Part shown: positions 34,169-41,734 of the stretch, one piece after another
Numbering within the stretch: position 1 is the first letter of the stretch
Layout: every line of letters starts with the position of its first letter
DNA from: Halobacillus_B sp963739045
GTDB taxonomy: Bacteria > Bacillota > Bacilli > Bacillales > Halobacillaceae
Reading direction: 5' to 3'
Assembly: GCA_963739045.1 (NCBI GenBank)
Contig: CAVTYY010000001.1
Span: 62,001-126,000 of the forward strand
DNA length: 64,000 nucleotides
Translations under genes and position numbers: made by a program
The notes under the pieces: model-generated
The model's input: the letters and a program-made list of their open reading frames with translations, nothing else
What the model was told of the DNA's origin: nothing
The model's database searches: none

Positions 34169-34805
34169 CTGTTTCCTTTTTTAGGTAAGTTTTCACTTTA
34201 TCCAGTGAGGCATAAATATCTTCTTTAATTTTAGGATTATAAAATACAGCTGCTGGATGATAAAGCGGGATAAGAGTATACGTTTTCTCGGTTTGAATAT
34301 ATTCGTCCCCCTCTTCATTTAACTGCTGAACTGGGGTTTCGATCCATTCTCCTAATACGTCTGTCATTTTATCTTTCCTGCCGGTTAAACGTAAGTATGC
34401 AACACTGCCTAAGGCAATGATGACCTTTGGATCCATCTCTTTTATCTGGTAATCGAGCAGGGGTGCATGGGCAAGCACTTCCTTATTGTTAGGTTTCCGG
34501 TTAGCCTTACGCATCCCCCCGGAACCCTTCTTATTGGTTTTCACCCATTTATAAGGACGGCTTCTGGCCACACTTGTAATATAGACGTCCTCTCTATTTA
34601 TCCCTAAATACTGTAGCTGCTTATCAAGTTCGTCTCCGGCTCTTCCTATAAACGGTATCCCTTTAACAGCTTCATTTTCGCCGGGCGCTTCCCCGACGAT
34701 CATGATCTCGGACTCAGGATCGCCATTTCCCAGCACAAATCCTTCTGTATCATAGGGTTCCATTCTGCGTTTGGCTGATTGGATTAAATCCTCTGGCCAC
34801 TCCAT
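34152..34805 (-). CDS. Uracil-DNA glycosylase family 4-like, cysteine-free
   Basis: 217 residues with family 4/5-type motifs: GEAPGENEAVKGIPFIGRAG (motif I) and PLYHPAAVFYN (motif III), with VYITSVARSRP where family 4 has the KCRPP iron-sulfur ligand. The protein contains no cysteine at all, so it cannot carry the [4Fe-4S] cluster of canonical family 4 enzymes; serine and alanine replace ligands. A Gly/Lys-rich insertion (NKKGSGGMRKANRK) fills the cluster region. It should remove uracil from DNA, though activity is not certain. Confidence 0.82.
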   Translation of the reverse strand: MEWPEDLIQSAKRRMEPYDTEGFVLGNGDPESEIMIVGEAPGENEAVKGIPFIGRAGDELDKQLQYLGINREDVYITSVARSRPYKWVKTNKKGSGGMRKANRKPNNKEVLAHAPLLDYQIKEMDPKVIIALGSVAYLRLTGRKDKMTDVLGEWIETPVQQLNEEGDEYIQTEKTYTLIPLYHPAAVFYNPKIKEDIYASLDKVKTYLKKETENRSL

Positions 34806-35060
34806 GTTCTCACCCTTAATTTCTTGTTTTTTGCTACCATACCACTTTAGTAAGCAGGTAAAACAACCGGGAGGCTCCCTTCATCTCTCGGAGTTATTCA
34901 TGATCACAAACCTTAAATATCAGACAACGGAGAAGAGCCATATAACAACTCTTCTCCTTCTACTCTTCTATATATTGCGCACCTTTGTGAGAAAGGAAGA
35001 CTACAAGTGCTTTATTCATTGGAGACCAATAACCTGAAGAATCATCTTGAAACATCTTGG
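34806..35060. other. Intergenic, one terminator-like hairpin
   Basis: GGAGAAGAG/CTCTTCTCC at 34929-34957 is a clean stem followed by a pyrimidine-rich stretch. I see no gene with a ribosome site. Confidence 0.4.
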
Positions 35061-35234
35061 GGTTCCGTTACTATGAAGAGAGAGTTTGAAGGGCCGTGAA
35101 ATCACTCGCTTTCCGTGGGCATGTGGTGAGCTTCCTCAGGCTTTTGCCTTCCGGGATCTCACCTATCATGTACATCCCACAGGAGTCTCGCAATTTCCCG
35201 GCCCTTCTACCGTTAATTACGTATAACGGAACAT
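35061..35234. repeat. Complete long inverted-repeat element A (~174 bp)
   Basis: Termini GGTTCCGTTA (35061-35070) and TAACGGAAC (35224-35232) are inverted. Inside, GAAGGGCCG pairs with CGGCCCTTC. It has no coding capacity and resembles the hairpin intergenic repeats common in Bacillaceae. Confidence 0.75.
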
Positions 35235-35298
35235 GTGTATGTCGTCTTTCAATGGTTTAAGGATGACTAAAAAAATAGGTAATTGGCAGAAACTCAGC

Positions 35299-35488
35299 AG
35301 GTCCCCCCCTATGGTAAGGTTCGTTCGCGCAATTACAGCAGGGTGGCGGAGAAACGGTGAGACTCCCGTGGGAGAAGGTGCTAGGCGAGACCCCACAGTG
35401 AGTGAAACGAGCGAGGTGGCTCGCCAGTTCCCCCACAGGAAAGCGAATCGTTTCCCCGCCACCCTTATCCTGTTATGGCAACGGACCT
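35299..35488. repeat. Complete long inverted-repeat element B (~190 bp)
   Basis: Termini AGGTCC and GGACCT, inner arms GGGTGGCGG-GAAACG (35341-35356) and CGTTTCCCCGCCACCC (35449-35464). The core GGTGAGACTCCCGTGGG...GAGACCCCAC is shared with the element at 41470-41636. An open frame spanning it is fortuitous. Confidence 0.78.
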
Positions 35489-35555
35489 TTGTAACAATAT
35501 AGTGCCACATTGCCACATGGAGTTTTAAACAGTGTTCTCAATTAAGATAACTCTC

Positions 35556-37055
35556 TTACTTTGTCACTGCTGCTTCATTTTCCTTTATTAAATCGGCTGT
35601 TAACTGGCCGGATAAGGTTACCATAGGTACGCCTCCGCCTGGATGAGTGGATCCGCCAACGAAGTAAAGGTTCTCAAACACTTGGCTTTTCGACGGAATT
35701 TTGAAGCCGCCATTGGATTTACGGTCAGCCGCAATTCCATAAATAGAACCGCCATTAGGTCCATACAGACGCTCCAAATCCTCTGGAGTAAAGCGGTATT
35801 CAAACTCAATGGAGTCCCTGAGACCTTCCAGACCCATTCTCTCTAATTTATTCAGCACTCTTTCCCGGTAATTGTCCCAGTCTACTGGTTTTCGTTTTCC
35901 TTTATCCATAGGCGGGACGTGGGTCAACACAAATAAATTATCTTTTCCTTCAGGAGCCTGAGTTTCATCAGACCTTGAGGAAATGCCTATATAGATGGTC
36001 GGATCATCCGCAGGTTTTCCTTGATCAAAAATTTCCTTAAACTCTTTTTCCGGATCTTCAGAGAAAAAGAAATTATGGTGCTTCATATTTTCAAACTTCT
36101 TATTTGTACCGAGAAGAAGGACGAGCCCTGACACGGTAGGCTCAAATTTCTTTTCAAGAGACTTCGTTTCTTTTTTCACTTTTGAAGTCTGCGGGGCAAG
36201 CCTGCGGTAAGCAGGGATCGCTTCCAAATTGGATACGACCACATCCGCGTTATGCACTTCACCTTCTTCGGTTTCTACACCGGTGATCTTCTCTCCTTCG
36301 ACGATGAACTGTTTGACTGGCGAGTTAAACTGCACATCCACACGCAATTCTTCCATAAGTTTACCCATCGCCTCGGCAATTTTGTACATGCCGCCTTTAA
36401 CATAATGAATGCCAAGACCGAGTTGGACATAAACCAGCTGATTTAGAATCGCTGGAGATGAGTAAGGATTTGAGCCTACATACATGACAAAGAAATTGAA
36501 CAGCTGCTCCAAATATTTGTTGTCGAAATGTTTATGAGTGGATTTAGCCACTGTTTTCATAGGGTCCATTTGAAGTAATTCACTCAGTTTATGATGGCTT
36601 TTTAAGTCTTTTAAATCTTGGATGCTATATTTGTAAAAGCTCTTCATACATAATTCATACATCTCCTGGCTGTAAGATAGAAAATCAGTCAGCTTACGGT
36701 TAGGACGATCTGTAACTTTCGCCATTTCTTCAAGCATGGTAGGCAGGTCACTCGTCACATCCAGCTGAGTTCCATCTTCAAAGAAAGTCCGCCATTGCGG
36801 CTCTACCCGCTCAACAGTTATGTAATCATCTAATCGGCGGTGAACACTCGCGAATAATTGCTCTAATACCCATGGCATCGTTAAAATGGATGGACCGGTA
36901 TCGAAAGTGAAGCCTTTGCCCTCCCGCTGATTTAATTTTCCGCCGAGATTGCTGTTTTTCTCAATAACCTTTACGTCAAATCCATCTGCTTTAAGCCGAA
37001 TCGCTGCTGACATCCCGCCAAGCCCTGCTCCCACTACTATTGCCTTTTTACTCAA
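35556..37055 (-). CDS. Carotenoid desaturase/oxidase (CrtN/CrtP family)
   Basis: 499 residues. The FAD-binding N-terminus is KKAIVVGAGLGGMSAAIRLKADGF, followed by the phytoene-desaturase signature FTFDTGPSILTMPWVLEQLF and a C-terminal LYFVGGSTHPGGGVPMVTLSG. Start is TTG at 37055 with GGAGGTGG upstream; an ATG 45 bp earlier has no site. The family desaturates or oxidises C30 (diapo) carotenoids in Bacillaceae and gives yellow-orange pigments. No crtM synthase or other crt gene is in this window, so the exact step (CrtN, CrtNb/CrtP) is open. Confidence 0.85.
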   Translation of the reverse strand: MSKKAIVVGAGLGGMSAAIRLKADGFDVKVIEKNSNLGGKLNQREGKGFTFDTGPSILTMPWVLEQLFASVHRRLDDYITVERVEPQWRTFFEDGTQLDVTSDLPTMLEEMAKVTDRPNRKLTDFLSYSQEMYELCMKSFYKYSIQDLKDLKSHHKLSELLQMDPMKTVAKSTHKHFDNKYLEQLFNFFVMYVGSNPYSSPAILNQLVYVQLGLGIHYVKGGMYKIAEAMGKLMEELRVDVQFNSPVKQFIVEGEKITGVETEEGEVHNADVVVSNLEAIPAYRRLAPQTSKVKKETKSLEKKFEPTVSGLVLLLGTNKKFENMKHHNFFFSEDPEKEFKEIFDQGKPADDPTIYIGISSRSDETQAPEGKDNLFVLTHVPPMDKGKRKPVDWDNYRERVLNKLERMGLEGLRDSIEFEYRFTPEDLERLYGPNGGSIYGIAADRKSNGGFKIPSKSQVFENLYFVGGSTHPGGGVPMVTLSGQLTADLIKENEAAVTK

Positions 37056-37418
37056 ATGTTCCACCTCCAAGATTAATAAAAAAATGGGAGGAAAACTCAA
37101 TAGCTGAGCCCAGCCTCCTGCAAATAAATACTAGTCATTCCATCATAATCTTTTTCATAGGAAAATCATAATTTTAATAAGCCTTAAAAAGTCTGCATGA
37201 TAAGCCTCAATGAAACACCCAAATAGATTTTTCTTCCTATCGTTTCTTCATAGCTGCTACTTAAATCCAATTCCCCTAAGCAAATAAGGGTAAACAACTC
37301 AATCGGCTGAAAAGTTGAAAGTATAAACAAGGCAACGTATGCTATTGCATAAGGATGGAAAGTTCCGATTTAATTTTATACTAGTTGTTAATGCTCAATA
37401 GAAAGAGAGTTAATTCTT
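37056..37418. other. Intergenic stretch upstream of the desaturase
   Basis: AT-rich. I see no supported gene or RNA here. It must contain the desaturase promoter. Confidence 0.35.
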
Positions 37419-37568
37419 ATGGTCACGATATGCTGGATCTTTATTCTTACTATGGTTTGCGCAACCTTTTACGTTGTTTTTCGAAAATTATCTAAACGAA
37501 GTTATGTAATTATCCTTATCATTGGTGTTCTCTATGTTATCCTGCTTCTCTCCCTTTGGTTAAGTTAA
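37419..37568 (+). CDS. Small two-pass membrane protein, 49 residues
   Basis: It starts MVTICWIFILTMVCATFYVVF, has a basic turn (RKLSKRS) and a second hydrophobic helix, and ends LSLWLS. AAAGAGAG lies 8-9 nt upstream of the ATG. The end of the frame forms the left arm of a 13-bp inverted repeat. Unrecognised. Confidence 0.5.
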   Translation: MVTICWIFILTMVCATFYVVFRKLSKRSYVIILIIGVLYVILLLSLWLS

Positions 37569-37587
37569 CCCGGGGAAGCAGGATAAC
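37536..37587. repeat. 13-bp inverted repeat around a stop codon
   Basis: GTTATCCTGCTTC (37536-37548) and GAAGCAGGATAAC (37575-37587) are perfect arms around the stop codon of the 49-residue frame. No T-run follows on either strand, so it is not a classical terminator. Confidence 0.6.
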
Positions 37588-37594
37588 AAGGAAC

Positions 37595-37822
37595 TTATTT
37601 CATTCGTTCTCGCCGCTCACGGTTGATAGCTTCTCGAATATGGTAAAGCTCCGCATACATAGCCGTCGCATAAACACAAAGGATGCTTAAAAACATCGAC
37701 AAAACAAACACTGAACCAGACAAGTCAAAGCCCAACACAGCTGTGAAGCCTACAATCGCCCCGACTACGATACCGATTCCTGTAAATAGAATAATCTTCT
37801 GCAGAGTTACTGAATAGAACAA
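37595..37822 (-). CDS. Small two-pass membrane protein, 75 residues
   Basis: Two hydrophobic helices (about 10-30 and 34-55) and a charged C-terminal tail (HIREAINRERRERMK) likely in the cytoplasm. It faces the 49-residue membrane protein gene convergently. Not recognised. Confidence 0.55.
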   Translation of the reverse strand: MFYSVTLQKIILFTGIGIVVGAIVGFTAVLGFDLSGSVFVLSMFLSILCVYATAMYAELYHIREAINRERRERMK

Positions 37823-37959
37823 TATATCACCTCATCTACTTAATCTATTAATAGTTATACCCTTCCCACTGTAAATGCACACATGAGAATCTTTGCATTC
37901 AACACCGGCCACGTCTAATACGGCCCGTTCAATGCTGGATCCCCCTATTTTTCAACAAC

Positions 37960-37988
37960 AAAAAAGACCGTCTCTAAATAGAGACGGC
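37960..37988 (-). terminator. Terminator of the duplicated surface-protein gene
   Basis: GACCGTCTCT/AGAGACGG-C stem with six T on the minus strand. Confidence 0.85.
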
Positions 37989-38083
37989 CAATAGGTGGAG
38001 CTCAATGGAATATATAATCAATGAACCACATCTTCATGCTGTCATTACTCGATGTGGTGTGGTTCATGTGATTAGCAATAATC

Positions 38084-39418
38084 TTACTGCTGTTTCGCCT
38101 GACCGCGGAAATAGATTCCTGCAGCGGCAATCAATGCGAGAATTGAAGCATAGATCCAGATATCTGAGTCATGATCGGCTGTTCCGCCCATGCCAGTATC
38201 AGGCATTTCAGAAGGCATCATCATAAACTTGTCCGGCATTTGATCAACAAATGCACCAGACAGCCCTTTAGATGCTTTGAACATATGAGCATAAGAATCT
38301 CTTAGGGTCATATATACTTTGTCATAATCTTCGTCAGCATATTGATCGAAATCGTTTATCAAGTAGTCAGCATGCTGCTGGAGGGTGCCTGCAAGTACAT
38401 CTGCTTTCAAACGGCCATCCGTTGCTGTTTCAAGGAACTTAGCAAAGTTCATACGATAGTTTTCAAGCGCTTTAAGAGCTTCATCCTTCATTTGCTGATC
38501 ATCAGAAGCGGTTCCTTTTACATATTTAACGAAATCTTGAATGTGTTTACTCCAAATATCATTAAACTTCTGTCCTGCTTCTTCCCCATATAAAGAAGTA
38601 ATAGCAGCAGTTAAATCTTCGGTATTCTTAGAAAGTGCTTGTACGGAAGCATCAAAATCTTCTGATCCATCTAAACCGTTCTGCATAGCCATCGTTGCCA
38701 GACCAGTGTGTTCACTTAACAGATAGTTTAAGTTAGAACGAAGATCGGCAGCTGGCGTTACAGCTTTTGTATCATTAAACTTGTCCGGGAATTGATCAGT
38801 AATCGCGCCAGAAAGACCTTTACTTACCCCGTACATGTGGTGAATGGCTTTGCGTTCTTTCATATACGCTTCTTGATAATCACCAGCTACATAACTGTCA
38901 AAAGCTCCGATCAGTTGATTGACGTGAGTTTGAAGTCCTTCTACAAGGTTATCTGCCTTTAGACGGCCATCTGTTGCTGTAGCTAAGAATTTAGAAAAGT
39001 CCTGGCGATAGTCTTTCAAATTTGCTAGAGCTTCTTGCTTAGCATCTTCATCTTGATTACCAGTTGCTTTTACATAGTCTACGAAATAGCCAATGTGAGA
39101 GGACCACATTTTCTTAAATTTCTGTCCTGCTTCATCACCATATACAGAAGCGATGGCGGCTGATAAGTCTTCTGTGTTCTTTTCAAGGGCACTAGCGGAT
39201 TGTTTAAAGTCTGGAGCACCTTGCGCACCTTTTCTCATTGTTTCGATTGCTAAGTACGCATGTTCACTTAGAAGGTTGTCCAATGTGGCTCTTAATTCTA
39301 CAGCTTTCGTTTCTACGGTTGGCGTGTTGTTATCCTCTGCATGTACTACATCTAAGGATGTTGGTAAAAGTACGGATACACTAAGCGGTACCACTAACAT
39401 TGCTTTTTTCAAATCCAT
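38084..39418 (-). CDS. Secreted, internally duplicated four-histidine helical protein with MPDTG end
   Basis: 444 residues. Signal peptide to about residue 27. Two homologous helical domains (~38-217 and ~223-400) share LLSEH, TEDL-AAI, YG-EAGQKF, YR--F-KFL-TATDGRLKAD and SKGLSGA--DQ-PDKF. Each keeps four histidines at matching positions (H53, H108, H165, H194; H237, H292, H349, H378), suggesting a metal or haem site in a four-helix bundle. The C-terminus has MPDTG (405-409), a hydrophobic helix and RGQAKQQ, i.e. a sortase-like sorting signal or a plain membrane anchor. Its promoter is the same as that of the adjacent ECF sigma gene. Function unknown. Confidence 0.8.
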   Translation of the reverse strand: MDLKKAMLVVPLSVSVLLPTSLDVVHAEDNNTPTVETKAVELRATLDNLLSEHAYLAIETMRKGAQGAPDFKQSASALEKNTEDLSAAIASVYGDEAGQKFKKMWSSHIGYFVDYVKATGNQDEDAKQEALANLKDYRQDFSKFLATATDGRLKADNLVEGLQTHVNQLIGAFDSYVAGDYQEAYMKERKAIHHMYGVSKGLSGAITDQFPDKFNDTKAVTPAADLRSNLNYLLSEHTGLATMAMQNGLDGSEDFDASVQALSKNTEDLTAAITSLYGEEAGQKFNDIWSKHIQDFVKYVKGTASDDQQMKDEALKALENYRMNFAKFLETATDGRLKADVLAGTLQQHADYLINDFDQYADEDYDKVYMTLRDSYAHMFKASKGLSGAFVDQMPDKFMMMPSEMPDTGMGGTADHDSDIWIYASILALIAAAGIYFRGQAKQQ

Positions 39419-39453
39419 GATTCCATCTCTCCTTTGTTTTATTTATCTACTAA

Positions 39454-39481
39454 GCTATCGTGAGAGAGGATCAATTGGATC
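39454..39481 (-). promoter_or_regulatory. ECF-type promoter of the duplicated surface-protein gene
   Basis: On the minus strand GATCCAA (39475-39481), 14 nt, CGATAGC (39454-39460), about 35 bp before the start codon. The same two boxes at the same spacing precede the ECF sigma gene at 41013-41040. Confidence 0.78.
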
Positions 39482-39508
39482 ACATTTTTCCTGAAAAAAA
39501 ATAAAAAA

Positions 39509-39540
39509 ATTGCAGACAGTCGTCGAAAACTGTCTGCAAT
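39509..39540 (-). terminator. Terminator of the sigma/anti-sigma operon
   Basis: ATTGCAGACAGT/ACTGTCTGCAAT stem followed by seven T on the minus strand. It separates the operon from the surface-protein promoter. Confidence 0.9.
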
Positions 39541-39553
39541 AAGGTTTCTTCAC

Positions 39554-40378
39554 TTATAATTTCGAGCTCATGATCACTTCTCCCTGGGGCGTTTCACTAG
39601 TTGCATCTGGTTCTTTGGATATCGCCATAGCATCCCAGCTTGTATCTTTTGGAAGCTGATCAAGAGAAAATGCTACTGCTCCTTCTCCATTGCTATTCGC
39701 TACAAAGGTTCCTGCACGGTAAGGTTTATCGCCTTTAATTAACCAGACTTGATAAACCTCGTCACCTTGCAATTTTTCCAGCCCTTCCGCTTGAAGAGTG
39801 AGTAGGTTCTGATTATCCTGCTGGATCATTGCTGCCGTGGCAATCGCCTTTGTTTTCTCTCCTTTAAGTTGAACACGTTCAGCTACTTGATTGGTACTTT
39901 CATCTGCGGGCTGCTCAACTTTCGGCTGAGATGTTGTGTCACCATTCTCATTTACGATGGCAAAGATATTCCCCCCTACGGAGATCACGAGAGCTGCAGC
40001 CAGGCCCCCCATTACCCATGGTTTTTTTCGGGCAGAAGGCTTTCCCGCATCAGCAGAAGACATATTTCTTTCTCTGCGTTCCTTCAGACCAATCAAATTT
40101 GAATTGTCAGGGTCTTCGGAGGATGCTTCGCTTAGATGATGATCTTCTAAAGAAGCTTCATCAGCAAATACAGCATCTAATACACGCTGCTTCATATTCT
40201 CAGGAGGTTCCACGGGCTCAGAAGCGAACGGTAAGTCAGCTGTGAGCAGCTCAAGCTCTTCCAGCTCTTCACGGCATTCTTCACAAGTTTCTAAGTGTCT
40301 TTCAAATTCTTTCTTTTCTTGTTCATTTAACTGACTGTTAAAATAATCGACTACTTTCTCGCATTCGTTACGCATCAT
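39554..40378 (-). CDS. Anti-sigma factor, zinc-finger plus RskA domain
   Basis: 274 residues. The N-terminal anti-sigma domain has the zinc motif H28-x3-C32-x2-C35 with C6 upstream (ERHLETCEEC). A membrane helix lies at about 121-141. The C-terminal extracytoplasmic part is the anti-sigma-K (RskA) domain, with YQVWLIKGDKPYRAGTF and the terminal SKEP..TPQGEVIMS. It should hold the ECF sigma encoded just upstream and release it on an envelope signal. The two genes overlap by 11 bp. Confidence 0.9.
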   Translation of the reverse strand: MMRNECEKVVDYFNSQLNEQEKKEFERHLETCEECREELEELELLTADLPFASEPVEPPENMKQRVLDAVFADEASLEDHHLSEASSEDPDNSNLIGLKERRERNMSSADAGKPSARKKPWVMGGLAAALVISVGGNIFAIVNENGDTTSQPKVEQPADESTNQVAERVQLKGEKTKAIATAAMIQQDNQNLLTLQAEGLEKLQGDEVYQVWLIKGDKPYRAGTFVANSNGEGAVAFSLDQLPKDTSWDAMAISKEPDATSETPQGEVIMSSKL

Positions 40379-40931
40379 CTACGCCCCCTTTCCCTGCTGA
40401 TAAGTGTTTCTTGAGATGCTTAAGCGCAAGCCGTATTCTACCTTTCACAGTCCCTAATGGAATTCCGCAGCGATCGGCAATTTCGCTTTGACTCAGTCCT
40501 TTGTAATAAAATAAATCCACCATTTGAATTTGTTCATCAGACAGTTTATTAATTGCCCGTCTAACCTTCATTCCTTCTTCCTTCCATTCTACGATATCCT
40601 CAGTGGTTTCTGTCTGCTGCTCAGGAATATCGGTTTCTTCTTCTAATGTGTAATTCTTATTATTATTTTTACGTATAAGATCAATTGCGGTATATCTTGT
40701 AATTGTGACAATCCAGGATGAAAACTTTCCTTTGGAATTGTCGTAAGAAGCTTTTTTAGTCCAAAGCTTAATAAATACTTCTTGCAATACTTCTTCTGCT
40801 AATGTCTGATCACCCGATAGTTTAATGACGAAGGAATAAAGCAGTCTTTCATATTTATTATAAATGTTTTCGAGCGCTTTTTTGTCGCCGTCTGCCATCT
40901 GGTGATAGAGCTCTACATCACGATTGCTCAT
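40368..40931 (-). CDS. ECF sigma factor, SigK/RpoE-like
   Basis: 187 residues. Region 2 spans YNKYERLLYSFVIKLSGDQTLAEEVLQEVFIKLWTKKASYD..FSSWIVTITRYTAIDLIRK and region 4 spans LSDEQIQMVDLFYYKGLSQSEIADRCGIPLGTVKGRIRLALKHLKK. It is first in an operon with its RskA-type anti-sigma. A promoter identical in boxes and spacing precedes this operon and the surface-protein gene, which indicates autoregulation and a small dedicated regulon. Confidence 0.93.
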   Translation of the reverse strand: MSNRDVELYHQMADGDKKALENIYNKYERLLYSFVIKLSGDQTLAEEVLQEVFIKLWTKKASYDNSKGKFSSWIVTITRYTAIDLIRKNNNKNYTLEEETDIPEQQTETTEDIVEWKEEGMKVRRAINKLSDEQIQMVDLFYYKGLSQSEIADRCGIPLGTVKGRIRLALKHLKKHLSAGKGGVDDA

Positions 40932-41012
40932 AGCACACTCCTTTTATGGTGGATATAGCTATAATAGCATATCTATAGCTTAGATTCTCCGTTAGAGGAG
41001 CTTTGCTACTTA

Positions 41013-41040
41013 GCTATCGTTACAACTTGCTATTTGGATC
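41013..41040 (-). promoter_or_regulatory. ECF-type promoter of the sigma/anti-sigma operon
   Basis: Minus strand GATCCAA (41034-41040), 14 nt, CGATAGC (41013-41019). The flanking bases also agree with the 39454-39481 copy (GTGATCCAA and CGATAGCTAA). The leader to the sigma start codon is about 80 nt. Confidence 0.78.
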
Positions 41041-41317
41041 ACTTCCACGAACGAAATCTCTTCCTAAACCCTGATAAGATAGGATTCACCCGCTATACAT
41101 GCCTCACTTATTTATCCAGTAGCTAAAGGATAAGCCTTGATCTTTTTCAATGGTCTTGATTGTTATTATGGGATCTTATCCGTTCATTAAATCTGTCTTT
41201 CATGGTCCGAGTCACCATAGATATGAGGTTGACTGATATTAAAGAACATCTATCTAGGTGAACTCAAGTATTGAAGTGAAGTGCAATACTGCGTAAGACT
41301 CGATTTCGAGATTGCTG

Positions 41318-41369
41318 GGTCCGTTATTAACAAAGAGAGCAGGGTTGCGCAGAAAGAATAAACGGAACC
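41318..41369. repeat. Termini-only copy of the inverted-repeat element
   Basis: GGTCCGTTATT and AATAAACGGAACC flank about 28 bp, which is comparable to the short copy at 24656-24702. Confidence 0.5.
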
Positions 41370-41469
41370 ATCCAAGTCACCCAAAACGATTCTAACCTCT
41401 CAATAATTATGCTAATTAACAAAGGAGCCATTTCTGCCTTGTTTAAGAAGTACTGCTCTTTCTTGTAAA

Positions 41470-41636
41470 GGTTTCGAGATCGTTTTTATGGTCAAGGAAC
41501 GGAGGGAAACGGTGAGACTCCTGTGGGAATTGCGGGACAGCTGAGACCCCGCAGAGCTTGAGGAGGCTCAGCGCCCGCCCCACGGAAAGCGAACCTTTTC
41601 CCGCAGTCCCTATACGCCCACTATTGGCTCGAAACT
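41470..41636. repeat. Long inverted-repeat element C (~167 bp)
   Basis: Outer arms GTTTCGAG (41471-41478) and CTCGAAAC (41628-41635). The core GGTGAGACTCCTGTGGG..GAGACCCCGC..CCCCACGGAAAGCGAACC matches element B at 35299-35488. Confidence 0.72.
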
Positions 41637-41657
41637 GAGTCTTCTTCCATAAAGAAA

Positions 41658-41681
41658 CGTCAGATCTCGATAGATCTGACG
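41658..41681 (-). terminator. Terminator of the trans-sulfuration gene
   Basis: CGTCAGATCT/AGATCTGACG, 10-bp stem with tetraloop. Confidence 0.75.
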
Positions 41682-41734
41682 CATAAATAACACCTTGCTT
41701 ATTTAAACAAACGTTTGATTAATGCCTGTTTACC

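Larger units (their letters stand above)
40932..41734. other. 800-bp gene-free region with promoter and repeat elements
   Basis: It holds the ECF promoter, a termini-only repeat copy (41318-41369), and a full inverted-repeat element (41470-41636). No frame with a ribosome site was found. Confidence 0.5.

Noticed and set aside
35233..35502. Open frames on both strands across 35217-35516
   Set aside because: They read through a complete inverted-repeat element, so the open frame is due to repeat composition.
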